Assembly: GCA_046331265.1 (NCBI GenBank)
Contig: JAXLRE010000008.1
Span: forward strand, 27,771 to 91,770
Length of the DNA stretch: 64,000 nucleotides
Source: JAGPDB01 sp046331265
Lineage (GTDB): Bacteria > Actinomycetota > Acidimicrobiia > IMCC26256 > JAGPDB01
Reading direction: 5' to 3'
How positions within the stretch are numbered: position 1 is the first letter of the stretch; each line of letters opens with the position of its first letter. The translations under genes were made by a program, and so were the position numbers. Below are positions 1 through 9,051 of this stretch, in pieces. The notes beneath the pieces are model-generated. The model did no database searches, was not told the origin of the DNA, and was given only the letters and a program-made list of their open reading frames with translations.

Positions 1-381
1 TCATTTTCTGGTTTAAAAACAGCTGTTAAATATGCAGTTCGAGATAACCCTCAGGCAAAAGTTGAAGATATTTGTGCGTCGTTTCAGCGCGCGGTTGTAG
101 ATTCATTAATCGATAAGTCAAAAGCTGCTCTTGATCTAATGATTGAACAAGGAAACCCACCTAAAGCGATTTCAATAGGTGGAGGAGTAGCTGCAAATAA
201 TTATTTGAGGTCTCGCATTAGTGAATTAGCAGCTGACTATAAAATACGTCCGTTAATGCCAGAGAAATTTATGTGTACAGATAACGCGGCAATGATTTCA
301 GTTGCTGCAAAAATCAAATATGAAATTGATGGTCCTGATAATTTAGATTTAGGGATTGTGCCTAACTTAAAAATTTCATAA
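1..381 (+). CDS. tsaD: tRNA N6-adenosine threonylcarbamoyltransferase TsaD, C-terminal part
   Basis: Only the last 126 codons are inside the window; the reading frame is open from base 1. TsaD transfers the threonylcarbamoyl group to A37 of tRNAs that read ANN codons, in the cytoplasm. Visible family motifs are SFSGLKTAV at the very start, GGVAANNYLR about residue 60, and CTDNAAMI near the end, which belong to the ASKHA-fold nucleotide and metal site. In many actinobacteria tsaD is followed by groES-groEL; here a large opposite-strand gene sits between tsaD and groES and overlaps the tsaD 3' end tail to tail by 6 bp. The identification is secure; the N-terminal part cannot be assessed. Confidence 0.95.
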   Translation, partial: SFSGLKTAVKYAVRDNPQAKVEDICASFQRAVVDSLIDKSKAALDLMIEQGNPPKAISIGGGVAANNYLRSRISELAADYKIRPLMPEKFMCTDNAAMISVAAKIKYEIDGPDNLDLGIVPNLKIS

Positions 382-3300
382 CTGCCTTGCAAAATCAATA
401 TTGGCAGAACCTTTAGTGATTTGAACGAGTCCTTTGGTGATTTTACTAGGTCTAATTTCTAGACAAGCATGTTCGAAGTTTTCTAATGCTTCTGAGAAGT
501 TGGCGTTATATGAAAGACCATCACATTGAGTTGGTCTTTTTTCTGTTGCTCCTAAGAACTCTTCAAGCTTTCCTTCGGGTATCAAGTCAATAATTCTTTG
601 AGCAAATGATTCAAGAGACTTTGCTTTTTCCCAGTCTTCTTCAATCGAAAGATCGATACCTATGCCATATAATTCGAAGTCACGAAGGTCTACGTTTAAA
701 TTGTATTGGTCATTAAAGGCTGCGACGCTTTCAGATTGATTAACTAAGTATGAAATGGCTAACTTTCGGCAGGAATCTAAGGCATTCTCGCACATATATG
801 GAATTAATAATGTATGTGTACGGCCATTATCTAATTTAATTTTAGTTCCTGCAGGAATAATAAATTTTTCAGGTTCACTAGTAGTTCCATAGTTGTCAGG
901 ATTGCTGTCGATCCATTTTTCAAAAGTATATAAACTAAAACCGAGCATAACTTCTGGTAAATCCAATATCTCTCGTCCAACTCTATCCATCTCGGCCCAT
1001 ATGTGATTTTCAAAATCATTTATTCCTGGGTACTGAGCGCTGAATCTGAATTCATCTATCATGTTTTCAAACCAAGCTCTTGCTATCAATGTGTCTGATG
1101 TCAAATGAACACTAACACCATTAGAAAATGTAAATTCTGTTCCTGCAGGGATAAAACTTTGAGGGCGTGAATTGTTTGGTTCGAAACCAAACATGGTTAA
1201 GGCATGTTCCGCATTACAAATTTCTAGGGCTTTAAGTCTAAGCAGTAAATGAAATTCATATTCATCATAGCTTATCTGTTCGTCTATTTGTGGAAGAAAG
1301 CCAGGATACCCAATGCTATCTTTTGAGGTATTTATTTCAAGCATGCCAAGAAAGAATTCTTTTAAACGATCTTCGGGAATTATTTCTAATATTTTTTTAC
1401 CAGAAAAATCTTGTGCAACGTTGTCTCTGTCCAACAAATGAGGATCTATTCTGAATTGACTTTTTATCCATTTCCAGTCCCAACCGCAGTCGATTAAGTC
1501 GTTATATAAATCATTTAATTTGCTATCTTGTTCATGTGGAAGTTTTAGATTATTTAGCATCAATGTTCTATAAGCTAAATATTGACAATGTTCTAAAGCG
1601 AGGCGAGGATCTAATCTTTTTGCGGTAGTTAAAGCAATAGATGGGTTTTTCTTTTCTCTATAACTAAGTCTTCTGCTAGTAACAAATTCATCTGGAATCG
1701 CATCCACATCTAGACTTTCTGGACGTGTGTCTAACCATGCTTTTAACATGAATCTTTCTGCTTGAAAATTGTTTCGATTTAATTGCTGTGTAAATTGTGT
1801 TTGACGTTCAGTGTTTTCACGCATATTTTGGTTGAACGAAGTTGAAATTTCTGTAGGTTTGATAACTCCAAATGCATTTAGAATTAAATCTTTAGTTGCA
1901 GTGTCAACAAACTGTAAATGATGTAAAAGCTCATCATAAAAATTGCTTAGGTTAAAAGAAATATCAGTGGGTACACGAAAGGAATCGTCACTTGTGCTCG
2001 TTACTCCAAAAGTACTTCTAGAGATAATCGTTCCATGAGGGATTATCAGGTTTTTGTCACCAGCATTACCCAGATTATTTGCTGCAAGACCTAAATAAAA
2101 ATAGTCACTTTTAATAAAGAATGTTGCAGATACATCATTTGGCGCTTTTGCATGCGCCTTGCTAGTACCGTATCCAACTGCTGTAAAGTAATCACTAGTT
2201 GGAAAGCGAGCCTCTACTTTTAATGCCTCTACATAAGAAAATGTTAAATCTGAAGGCAAAGTAATCAACCTATTGCTAGAAATGTGAAACTGCGATCCTG
2301 CTTTAATAGTCAAGCTGCCTGGATGTTGATTATGCATATTCCATACTTGGCCATCATTACTTAATGATGTCTCACCATAATGACTTATCGATGGAGCGTT
2401 CTTTTCAAGTGCTCTAAATTCACGGAGGATTACTTCATGAAGAAGTGATTTGTTAGCTAAGTAACTACTTTCGAGTAATTGTAACTGGAGTTCAAAAGGG
2501 GCATGATCTATAAGTTTTTTTACTTGTCTATTCCATTTACCTAATTTACTTTTATCTGTAGAAAAAACTAGATCAGTATATTGCAAATCAAAAGGAGTCA
2601 CTGCTGTTGAAAGCTCACGGTAAATAACTAAACCGTCTTTAAAATCTTGGCTATTGAAAAATTTAGATGCTTCGCGTTCTAACTTTCTATACGTAGACTC
2701 TCTTAAACCTGTCCTAGGTATATTGCTTGGTCGATGTATGTTTTTTAATGAGTATTCAAGTTCTTCAAGATTAATTTCGAGTGATTGTAAAAGTTTTTGT
2801 TGTTCATCTGTAACAATAAAATTACCATGTTCATCTTTAATCAGATTTTTAAACAAATGTTTAACATTTACTGTTTCATCTTCTTGAAGAGTGACTTTTA
2901 TTCCATTATCTAAAGTGATAACTGAACCATTTTTTAGCTTAACTTTAAAGTCGCGTTTAGATTTTTCATCCCTCGTTTCCCAAACAGCTGCAGCATGAGC
3001 TCGTAGTGCAAAGAAAAATTTATCTTTTAATCCTGAACGTTCGAGTAAAACATCAAAGTTAACATTCTGATCAATCTCTGACTGGTCAGAAATTATCCCT
3101 AATTTAATCAAATCAGAAGTTAGTCGATCTGTAGATTTATGAATACTTACACCGGTTAAGTCAACATCATTTGATTCATATTGTTCTCTATTAAATCGTC
3201 GATATGCTTTTTTCAGACGTTGGGCAAAAAGACGAATATGCTGGATTTGAGCAAAGTTTGTAGTTATATCTACGAAACGAACGTTTTGCCCTCTGACAGC

Positions 3301-4428
3301 TCTACCTAATGTTTGGAAGAATCTAGAAGCACTTCTTGATTCAGCTGTTTCAACAATAAGGCCAAGATCGTGAAAGTTAACTCCACGTCTAAGCATATTT
3401 ACAGCAACGACGATTCCGCCATTTTTTCTTCTTCGAAATTCTTCAATATTATTTTTACGTGTCTTAGCGTCTACACCGGTATGTACCGGAATGGGATCAA
3501 AACCTTCAGCTCGTAAGGCCTCTTCAATTTGTTTTGCATGTTCTTTTGTTTTGCAGTAAAAAATCGTTTGTGGATGATCTAATTCTTCATAATTTTCTCT
3601 AAAAATTCTTAGATATTCACTATTTAATTCTTTAGATGTATAAACATCATTTATCTCATGAAGTTTTACTTTTCCTTTCAGAACATGATGCAATATTGGA
3701 TAAATATTTGAAGCATAAAGCACGTAGTCGGGTCTATTTATTTCACCTGAAGCAATTGCATCTTCAGTTGAATATTCAAATACAGGTTTACCAAAAACTT
3801 CTTCAACTCTATGTCCTACTTCAGGATCATCTCTTCTATCTTTTGTACCAGTGATACCTATGAGGTGACCAACATGCATACGTTCAAGAATTTCGACACG
3901 ATTTTTTGTTGCGTACAAATCACTTTCATCAGCAACACCAACACAATATTCACGTTGCATTAATTCATGATCGCGACCTTCGAAGGTTAAATAAGTTGAA
4001 ATGAATTGGGGGGTCGCCATCACAAGGTCAGGCTCACCATCATCTATGTGACCATTTTCACCATGGCGATGAATAATTGGGTCGCGACCAACTGCTTGAC
4101 GAAATAGTGGAATAAATTGTTGCTCCCAGTTATCCATTAGTGTAATTGCATCAGCGGTAAAGAAAATTGGCTGTCCTGTTTTTTGGAACTGTGTAATTGC
4201 TGGGTGGGCAGCCATTATTGTTTTACGTGTACCAACAGCACTATGAACTAATGATTTACCTTTTGGTCTGTCGCGAAAAACTGGATGTGCTCTAGAATTT
4301 AATCTTCGAATGCCATCAACTTGTGCTGGTTTAAGAGGTACACGTACTGTTTGTCCATTTTTTTCAATTGGAACTCTTAAATTTTCCAAAGGAGTATCGT
4401 CCAAAAGAGGATCTTCAATAATAGACAT
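376..4428 (-). CDS. Very large SF2 helicase-like protein with repeated C-terminal modules
   Basis: About 1350 residues. I chose the ATG at 4428 (MSIIED) rather than the upstream TTG at 4467, because the extra 13 residues look unrelated. The N-terminal third is a superfamily II helicase core: a Walker-A-like AVGTRKT about residues 64-70 (the usual glycine before K replaced by R), motif II DESD about 167-170, a GITGTKDRRD segment about 191-200, and motif VI QTLGRAVRGQ about 369-378. The remaining ~950 residues match no domain I recognise, but carry a recurring short beta-like motif of the form PAGT-x(5-7)-NG-x(4)-L at about residues 498, 710, 794, 1094 and 1192. The gene is alone on its strand and lies between tsaD and groES, an unusual position. 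Base composition resembles the neighbours, so transfer, if any, is not recent. A role in DNA transactions or defence is possible but unproven. Confidence 0.8.
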   Translation of the reverse strand: MSIIEDPLLDDTPLENLRVPIEKNGQTVRVPLKPAQVDGIRRLNSRAHPVFRDRPKGKSLVHSAVGTRKTIMAAHPAITQFQKTGQPIFFTADAITLMDNWEQQFIPLFRQAVGRDPIIHRHGENGHIDDGEPDLVMATPQFISTYLTFEGRDHELMQREYCVGVADESDLYATKNRVEILERMHVGHLIGITGTKDRRDDPEVGHRVEEVFGKPVFEYSTEDAIASGEINRPDYVLYASNIYPILHHVLKGKVKLHEINDVYTSKELNSEYLRIFRENYEELDHPQTIFYCKTKEHAKQIEEALRAEGFDPIPVHTGVDAKTRKNNIEEFRRRKNGGIVVAVNMLRRGVNFHDLGLIVETAESRSASRFFQTLGRAVRGQNVRFVDITTNFAQIQHIRLFAQRLKKAYRRFNREQYESNDVDLTGVSIHKSTDRLTSDLIKLGIISDQSEIDQNVNFDVLLERSGLKDKFFFALRAHAAAVWETRDEKSKRDFKVKLKNGSVITLDNGIKVTLQEDETVNVKHLFKNLIKDEHGNFIVTDEQQKLLQSLEINLEELEYSLKNIHRPSNIPRTGLRESTYRKLEREASKFFNSQDFKDGLVIYRELSTAVTPFDLQYTDLVFSTDKSKLGKWNRQVKKLIDHAPFELQLQLLESSYLANKSLLHEVILREFRALEKNAPSISHYGETSLSNDGQVWNMHNQHPGSLTIKAGSQFHISSNRLITLPSDLTFSYVEALKVEARFPTSDYFTAVGYGTSKAHAKAPNDVSATFFIKSDYFYLGLAANNLGNAGDKNLIIPHGTIISRSTFGVTSTSDDSFRVPTDISFNLSNFYDELLHHLQFVDTATKDLILNAFGVIKPTEISTSFNQNMRENTERQTQFTQQLNRNNFQAERFMLKAWLDTRPESLDVDAIPDEFVTSRRLSYREKKNPSIALTTAKRLDPRLALEHCQYLAYRTLMLNNLKLPHEQDSKLNDLYNDLIDCGWDWKWIKSQFRIDPHLLDRDNVAQDFSGKKILEIIPEDRLKEFFLGMLEINTSKDSIGYPGFLPQIDEQISYDEYEFHLLLRLKALEICNAEHALTMFGFEPNNSRPQSFIPAGTEFTFSNGVSVHLTSDTLIARAWFENMIDEFRFSAQYPGINDFENHIWAEMDRVGREILDLPEVMLGFSLYTFEKWIDSNPDNYGTTSEPEKFIIPAGTKIKLDNGRTHTLLIPYMCENALDSCRKLAISYLVNQSESVAAFNDQYNLNVDLRDFELYGIGIDLSIEEDWEKAKSLESFAQRIIDLIPEGKLEEFLGATEKRPTQCDGLSYNANFSEALENFEHACLEIRPSKITKGLVQITKGSANIDFARQL

Positions 4429-4500
4429 AAGGTACCCATAATAGTACAAATAGGCAATAGTGCACAAGGGCGTTTTATGCCTCTGAGCTGGTTCTACAGA

Positions 4501-4530
4501 TTGAATTTAGATAGTGGGCATTGATAATGT
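4501..4530 (+). promoter_or_regulatory. Probable groES promoter
   Basis: A -35-like TTGAAT at 4501-4506 and an extended -10-like TG-A-TAATGT ending at 4530 are separated by 18 bases. They lie immediately upstream of the CIRCE operator, which would then cover the transcription start. This is a pattern match only. Confidence 0.5.
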
Positions 4531-4531
4531 A

Positions 4532-4558
4532 TTAGCACTCTCAAGTCGAGAGTGCTAG
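4532..4558 (+). promoter_or_regulatory. CIRCE operator (HrcA binding site)
   Basis: TTAGCACTC at 4532-4540, a 9-base spacer, then GAGTGCTAG at 4550-4558. This is the classical CIRCE inverted repeat with only the last base differing from consensus. CIRCE is the binding site of the heat-shock repressor HrcA and typically precedes groES or dnaK. It lies 27 bp upstream of the groES start, so heat-inducible control of groES is the straightforward reading. Confidence 0.95.
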
Positions 4559-4585
4559 AAATCAAGATATCCCAGGAGGAACTGC

Positions 4586-4876
4586 ATGAGACTGCAGCCA
4601 TTAGAAGATCGAATTGTAGTAAGACCAGCTGATGCAGAAGAAACAACAGTTAGTGGTCTAGTTATTCCAGACTCAGCCAAAGAAAAACCACAACAAGGTG
4701 AAGTTTTGGCAGTTGGTCCAGGCCGTGTTGGTGATGACAACGAAAGAGTAGCTATGGAAGTAGCAGTTGGTGACGTAGTTGTTTATTCTAAATACGGTGG
4801 TACAGAAATAACAGTAGATGGAGAAGATCTACTAATTCTTTCTGCACGCGACGTACTCGCAAAATTTCCAGCCTAA
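4586..4876 (+). CDS. groES: Co-chaperonin GroES
   Basis: 96 residues, the normal length for the 10-kDa lid of the GroEL chaperonin. It begins MRLQPLEDRIVV and contains the expected SGLVIPDSAKEKPQQGEV mobile loop region, VGDVVVYSKYGGTE and a C-terminal LLILSARDVLA strand. The start is set by AGGAGG at about 4573-4578. CIRCE control lies directly upstream. groEL, usually the next gene, does not follow; a Nudix hydrolase does, so groEL must lie elsewhere in the genome. A strong hairpin follows the stop codon, suggesting groES is transcribed alone. Confidence 0.97.
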   Translation: MRLQPLEDRIVVRPADAEETTVSGLVIPDSAKEKPQQGEVLAVGPGRVGDDNERVAMEVAVGDVVVYSKYGGTEITVDGEDLLILSARDVLAKFPA

Positions 4877-4886
4877 TTTTTAACTG

Positions 4887-4927
4887 TTGGTAGGTTTTCA
4901 TGAGAGAATGTTATGAAAACCTACCAA
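4887..4927 (+). terminator. Perfect 15-bp hairpin after groES
   Basis: Arms 4887-4901 (TTGGTAGGTTTTCAT) and 4913-4927 are perfectly complementary around an 11-base loop. TAATTTT follows rather than a long T tract, so this is a terminator-like hairpin of unproven strength. It separates groES from the Nudix gene. It is not a member of the GTTGGGT hairpin family found elsewhere in the window. Confidence 0.6.
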
Positions 4928-4942
4928 TAATTTTAAGGTGTG

Positions 4943-5677
4943 ATGGAAGAATTTTTTAAAGAACAAATCGATTCGCTTCCTCGGCCTAAATCTTTTAAGC
5001 CTGGCCCACCGTCTTCGTGGTCAATGATACCGGTAAATCAACGAATTTTATATCTCGATAAACTCCAAAATTTTCTTAATAAATATAAACATATTTCGTC
5101 GAGTAGTGAAGTTCCTGAAGAAGCAATCGAAGAGCTTGGAGATAACGATATTATCCAAAGGCCATCTGCCGTCAATGTTGTTTTACTGATGACAGATGAT
5201 GGTAATGAAATCGATTCGTTATTACTAATGAAAAGATCTATGAATGTGAGCCATCATAAAGGTCAAATATCTTTTCCAGGTGGTATGAGAGAAGAAGCTG
5301 ATAGCAGTTTTACCGAAACGTCTTTAAGGGAAACGCAAGAAGAAATTGGAGTTGAACCAGAACGGTTTCAAGTTATCGGTGAATTAAATAAGGTTTCTAC
5401 ACGATCAAGATTAAACCTAATAACACCTATAGTTACAATTGCTAATAAAGAAATTACCGGACAATTATCTATTAATAAAGGCGAAGTTGAACATATACAT
5501 ATTGTCAAAATCGATGAGCTCTTAAAACCCGATAAATATTATTGTGAAATTTGGGACTTGGGTGACATAGCTGTTGCAATACATATGTTTAGTGTGAAAG
5601 ATGCGAATAATGAACCAGTTTTTATTTGGGGAGCGACAGCACAAATAATAGTTGACATGCTGCGTTGTCTAAATTGA
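4943..5677 (+). CDS. Nudix hydrolase, CoA pyrophosphatase (NudL-like)
   Basis: About 244 residues. The Nudix box is visible about residues 113-138: FPGG, then a spacer, then SLRETQEEIGV. The FPGG plus spaced REtqEEiG arrangement and the flanking SVLLMKRS-like strand (here DSLLLMKRSMN) resemble NudL-type coenzyme A pyrophosphatases, which cleave CoA to phosphopantetheine and 3',5'-ADP. An in-frame GTG precedes the chosen ATG by one codon; AAGG at 4935-4938 fits the ATG better. It stands alone between the groES hairpin and guaB3. The Nudix fold is certain; the CoA substrate is a family inference. Confidence 0.82.
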   Translation: MEEFFKEQIDSLPRPKSFKPGPPSSWSMIPVNQRILYLDKLQNFLNKYKHISSSSEVPEEAIEELGDNDIIQRPSAVNVVLLMTDDGNEIDSLLLMKRSMNVSHHKGQISFPGGMREEADSSFTETSLRETQEEIGVEPERFQVIGELNKVSTRSRLNLITPIVTIANKEITGQLSINKGEVEHIHIVKIDELLKPDKYYCEIWDLGDIAVAIHMFSVKDANNEPVFIWGATAQIIVDMLRCLN

Positions 5678-5717
5678 AGCATCATTTATTAGAATAGGGC
5701 TTTCTTTATAGACAGGA

Positions 5718-6890
5718 ATGCAAGTGGAAGTTGAAATTGGTATAGGAAAATCTGGTAGAAGAGCATACGGGTTTGATGATATTGCGATCGTGCCCTCTCG
5801 ACGAACTCGAGATCCTGAAGATATTGATATCACATGGGAAATTGATGCATATCAATTTAATCTTCCTGCAATATCTGCAGCTATGGACGGAGTTACTTCT
5901 CCAGAAGTTGCCATAAAAATGTCTGAATTAGGTGGACTTGGATGTCTGAATCTCGAAGGCATTTTTACTCGTTATGAAAATCCTGAAAAAGTTTTAGAAG
6001 AAATTTCTACTCTTGATCCACAAGTTGCAACAAAACGAATGCAAGAAATTTATCAAGAACCAATCAAAGGTGAATTGATTACTGAACGGATTAAACAAAT
6101 AAAAGATGCTGGAGCAATAACATGTGCCTCTTTAACGCCGCAACGTGTTGACGAATTTATTAAATATGCTTTGGCTGGTGATCTAGATATTCTTATTATT
6201 CAGGGAACAGTAGTTACAGCAGAACATGTATCTAAAAACGGTACAACATTAGATTTAACAAAATTTATTAGAGAATTAGATATTCCTGTATTTGTTGGTG
6301 GGTGCGCAAGCTATTCGGGTGCGCTTCATCTTATGAGAACTGGTGCGGCTGGTGTGTTAGTTGGTGTCGGACCGGGTCAAGCATGTACATCGCGCGGAGT
6401 TTTAGGAATTGGTGTTCCACAAGCAACTGCAATTGCAGATGCTGCCGGAGCTCGTATTAGGCACTTAGATGAAACAGGTGTTTACGTTCATGTAATTGCT
6501 GATGGTGGCATGCGACTTGGTGGAGATGTTGCCAAGGCGATTGCATGTGGAGCAGATGCTGTAATGATTGGCTCTCCTTTAGCTAGTGCACAAGAAGCAC
6601 CAGGCAAAGGTTACCACTGGGGTATGGCGACATTTCATCCGACTTTGCCTAGAGGCGCTCGCGTATTTTCTGGCCAAAAAGGAACCTTGGAAGAAATACT
6701 TCTCGGTCCTGCAAATGAAAATGATGGATCGCTAAATCTTTTTGGTGCACTCCGTACCTCCATGGCAACAACAGGTCATGCAACGCTAAAAGAATTTCAA
6801 AAAGCTGAAGTCATGGTTGCACCAAGTCTGCAAACAGAAGGTAAGTCGCTACAAAAAGCACAAAATATTGGTATGGGTGCAAAATCGTGA
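5718..6890 (+). CDS. guaB3: GuaB3 family IMP dehydrogenase-related protein
   Basis: 390 residues, a TIM-barrel IMP dehydrogenase relative without the CBS domains of full-length GuaB. The N-terminal YGFDDIAIVPSRRTRDPEDI, the barrel strand AISAAMDGVTSP and the loop GPGQACTSRGVLGIGVPQ identify the actinobacterial GuaB3 group; the loop holds the catalytic-type cysteine. True GuaB makes XMP from IMP using NAD; the activity of actinobacterial GuaB3 is less settled. The stop codon overlaps the GTG start of guaA (GTGA), so the two are translationally coupled and probably act in GMP metabolism. A canonical guaB is not in the window. Confidence 0.9.
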   Translation: MQVEVEIGIGKSGRRAYGFDDIAIVPSRRTRDPEDIDITWEIDAYQFNLPAISAAMDGVTSPEVAIKMSELGGLGCLNLEGIFTRYENPEKVLEEISTLDPQVATKRMQEIYQEPIKGELITERIKQIKDAGAITCASLTPQRVDEFIKYALAGDLDILIIQGTVVTAEHVSKNGTTLDLTKFIRELDIPVFVGGCASYSGALHLMRTGAAGVLVGVGPGQACTSRGVLGIGVPQATAIADAAGARIRHLDETGVYVHVIADGGMRLGGDVAKAIACGADAVMIGSPLASAQEAPGKGYHWGMATFHPTLPRGARVFSGQKGTLEEILLGPANENDGSLNLFGALRTSMATTGHATLKEFQKAEVMVAPSLQTEGKSLQKAQNIGMGAKS

Positions 6891-8437
6891 CATCTTCTTT
6901 GCATACTCCTGAACAAATAGTTTTAGTAGTTGACTTCGGTGCTCAATATGCACAGCTTATTGCTAGAAGAGTTCGTGAAGCGCATGTGTATTCAGAAATT
7001 GTTTCGAAAAATATAACTGCAGAAGAGGTTTTAGAAAAAAAACCGCAAGCGATTATTCTTTCTGGCGGTCCAAAATCTGTTCACGAAGAAGGTGCACCTC
7101 TATTAGACCAAAAGATTTTTGATCTAGGTATTCCTATTTTAGGTATTTGCTATGGAGCTCAACTTATTGCAAAACAACTAGGTGGAGAAGTTGCAAAGAC
7201 TGGATCTGGCGAATACGGAAGAACAGAATTACAGGTTAGTTCTAATTCTAAATTGTTTAATGAATTACCAAACGATCAAATTGTTTGGATGAGCCATTTT
7301 GATACGATAACATGCGCACCTGATGGGTTTGAAACGCTTGGATCAACACAAAATACTCCCGCTGCTGTTATGGAAGATGTATCTAGAAAAATATTTGGCG
7401 TTCAATTTCATCCTGAAGTAAAACATAGTCCTCATGGTCAAGATGTATTAAAAAACTTTTTATACGAAGCAGCGCTTTGTTCTCCGACATGGACTAACAA
7501 CACCATTATTGATGATGCAGTTGAAGTTATCCAAGAACAGGTAGGAAAAAGTAAAGTTATTTGTGCACTTTCTGGCGGTGTAGATTCTTCTGTTGCTGCT
7601 GCATTGGTCCATAAAGCAATTGGAGAACAGCTGGTTTGTGTATATGTTGACACAGGTTTAATGAGACAAGGAGAGTCTGAGCAAGTAGAAAAGACTTTCC
7701 GAGATCAATTCAAAATAGATTTGATACATGTAAAAGCTCAAGATCGTTTTATAGAAAAACTTAAGGGTGTAACAGAGCCTGAAGAAAAACGAAAAATTAT
7801 TGGTGAAACTTTTATTCGAATTTTTGAAGAAGTAGAAGATGAAATCCAAGACGCAAAGTTTCTAGTTCAAGGAACTTTATATCCAGATGTTATTGAATCA
7901 GGCAATGACAGTGCATCAACAATAAAAAGTCATCATAATGTTGGTGGGCTACCAGAAGACATGAAGTTCGACTTGGTAGAGCCGCTACGAAATCTATTCA
8001 AAGACGAAGTACGTGCAATTGGTGCAGAACTTGGTCTTCCAGAAGATATTGTTTGGCGTCAACCTTTCCCAGGTCCTGGTCTTGGTGTTCGAATTGTTGG
8101 AGAAATTACTCTTGAACGATTAGAAATAATACGTGCAGCAGACCATATAGTTGTTGAAGAAATCAAAAAAGCTGGGTTGTATAGAGAAATCTGGCAAAGT
8201 TTTGCCGTTTTACCTACGGTAAAAAGTGTGGGTGTTCAAGGTGATGAACGAACTTATGCTTATCCGATTGTAATTAGAGCTGTTACATCTGATGATGCAA
8301 TGACTGCAGACTTCGCGAGGATTCCATATGACATTCTTGAGAAGATGGCTAACCGAATTATAAATGAAGTGCCTGGAGTTAATCGTGTTGCATATGATGT
8401 TACATCGAAACCGCCAGGTACTATTGAGTGGGAGTAG
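6887..8437 (+). CDS. guaA: GMP synthase (glutamine-hydrolysing)
   Basis: 516 residues, standard length. The N-terminal class I glutamine amidotransferase domain shows the nucleophile loop ILGICYGAQLI and the histidine/glutamate FHPEV. The ATP pyrophosphatase domain starts with ALSGGVDSSVAAAL about residue 225, followed by the dimerisation domain ending with PPGTIEWE. It converts XMP to GMP in the cytoplasm. The GTG start overlaps the guaB3 stop by 4 bp. All key motifs are intact. Confidence 0.98.
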   Translation: MTSSLHTPEQIVLVVDFGAQYAQLIARRVREAHVYSEIVSKNITAEEVLEKKPQAIILSGGPKSVHEEGAPLLDQKIFDLGIPILGICYGAQLIAKQLGGEVAKTGSGEYGRTELQVSSNSKLFNELPNDQIVWMSHFDTITCAPDGFETLGSTQNTPAAVMEDVSRKIFGVQFHPEVKHSPHGQDVLKNFLYEAALCSPTWTNNTIIDDAVEVIQEQVGKSKVICALSGGVDSSVAAALVHKAIGEQLVCVYVDTGLMRQGESEQVEKTFRDQFKIDLIHVKAQDRFIEKLKGVTEPEEKRKIIGETFIRIFEEVEDEIQDAKFLVQGTLYPDVIESGNDSASTIKSHHNVGGLPEDMKFDLVEPLRNLFKDEVRAIGAELGLPEDIVWRQPFPGPGLGVRIVGEITLERLEIIRAADHIVVEEIKKAGLYREIWQSFAVLPTVKSVGVQGDERTYAYPIVIRAVTSDDAMTADFARIPYDILEKMANRIINEVPGVNRVAYDVTSKPPGTIEWE

Positions 8438-8457
8438 TCATCCACTAGTATCTCTTT

Positions 8458-9051
8458 ATGCTCAAAAAGTTAAGCGCAATATTTGTATTAACTATTTTCA
8501 TGATAATTCTTACTAGTTGTTCTAACTCGAGTTCCAAAACTAAAACAAGTGATACAAAATCTAAGAACTCTCAACTAGCTAAAAACAAATTTTCTAATAG
8601 CGTTGACAATGTCTGTTTGGGTGTAGACAAAGATGTATTTATTGAGCTTTCATCTTCTTCAAATGAATCGACAACAGATTTTCCGCGTTTCGAAAAGGCA
8701 TTGCAAGGTGCTGAAGATGAAATGGACAAAACCATTGGCAAATTAGACGGTATTGAAATTCCTGATGAACAGTCAGATGATTTTGAAACGTTCTTAGATG
8801 ACCTATCAGCCATTAGGGATTCATACCCACTTCTTTCAGAGAAATTCAAAGAGCTTGTTGCGGCAATGGCTGATTCGAATTCAACTGATCTGGAAATTCA
8901 AAACAAAGCTCAATCGGATATGGAGCAATTGCAATCAGATATTGAACCTATTATAGAAGATCAAACGCAACGTAGAAACGAAATCAAAAAAATATCAAAA
9001 CGGCTAAATTTTGATAACTGTGATTTTATAGATGTAAGTAGTGATTATTAA
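8458..9051 (+). CDS. Predicted lipoprotein, helical, paralogue of the next gene
   Basis: 197 residues. The N-terminus (MLKKLSAIFVLTIFMIILTSC) is a lipoprotein signal with lipobox LTSC, so the mature protein should be anchored on the outer face of the membrane. The rest is polar and probably helical, with a VDNVCLGVD motif near residue 58 and a second cysteine (NFDNCDF) near the C-terminus. The next gene and the lipoprotein at 35276-35680 share this layout: cysteine after the linker, a P-x-x-S-DDFET-like helix, and a late cysteine. The function is unknown. Its stop is directly followed by the ATG of the paralogue. Confidence 0.8.
   Translation: MLKKLSAIFVLTIFMIILTSCSNSSSKTKTSDTKSKNSQLAKNKFSNSVDNVCLGVDKDVFIELSSSSNESTTDFPRFEKALQGAEDEMDKTIGKLDGIEIPDEQSDDFETFLDDLSAIRDSYPLLSEKFKELVAAMADSNSTDLEIQNKAQSDMEQLQSDIEPIIEDQTQRRNEIKKISKRLNFDNCDFIDVSSDY

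Noticed and set aside
5678..5717. Purine or guanine riboswitch upstream of guaB3
   Set aside because: The gap is only 40 bases, too short for an aptamer and without its conserved core.
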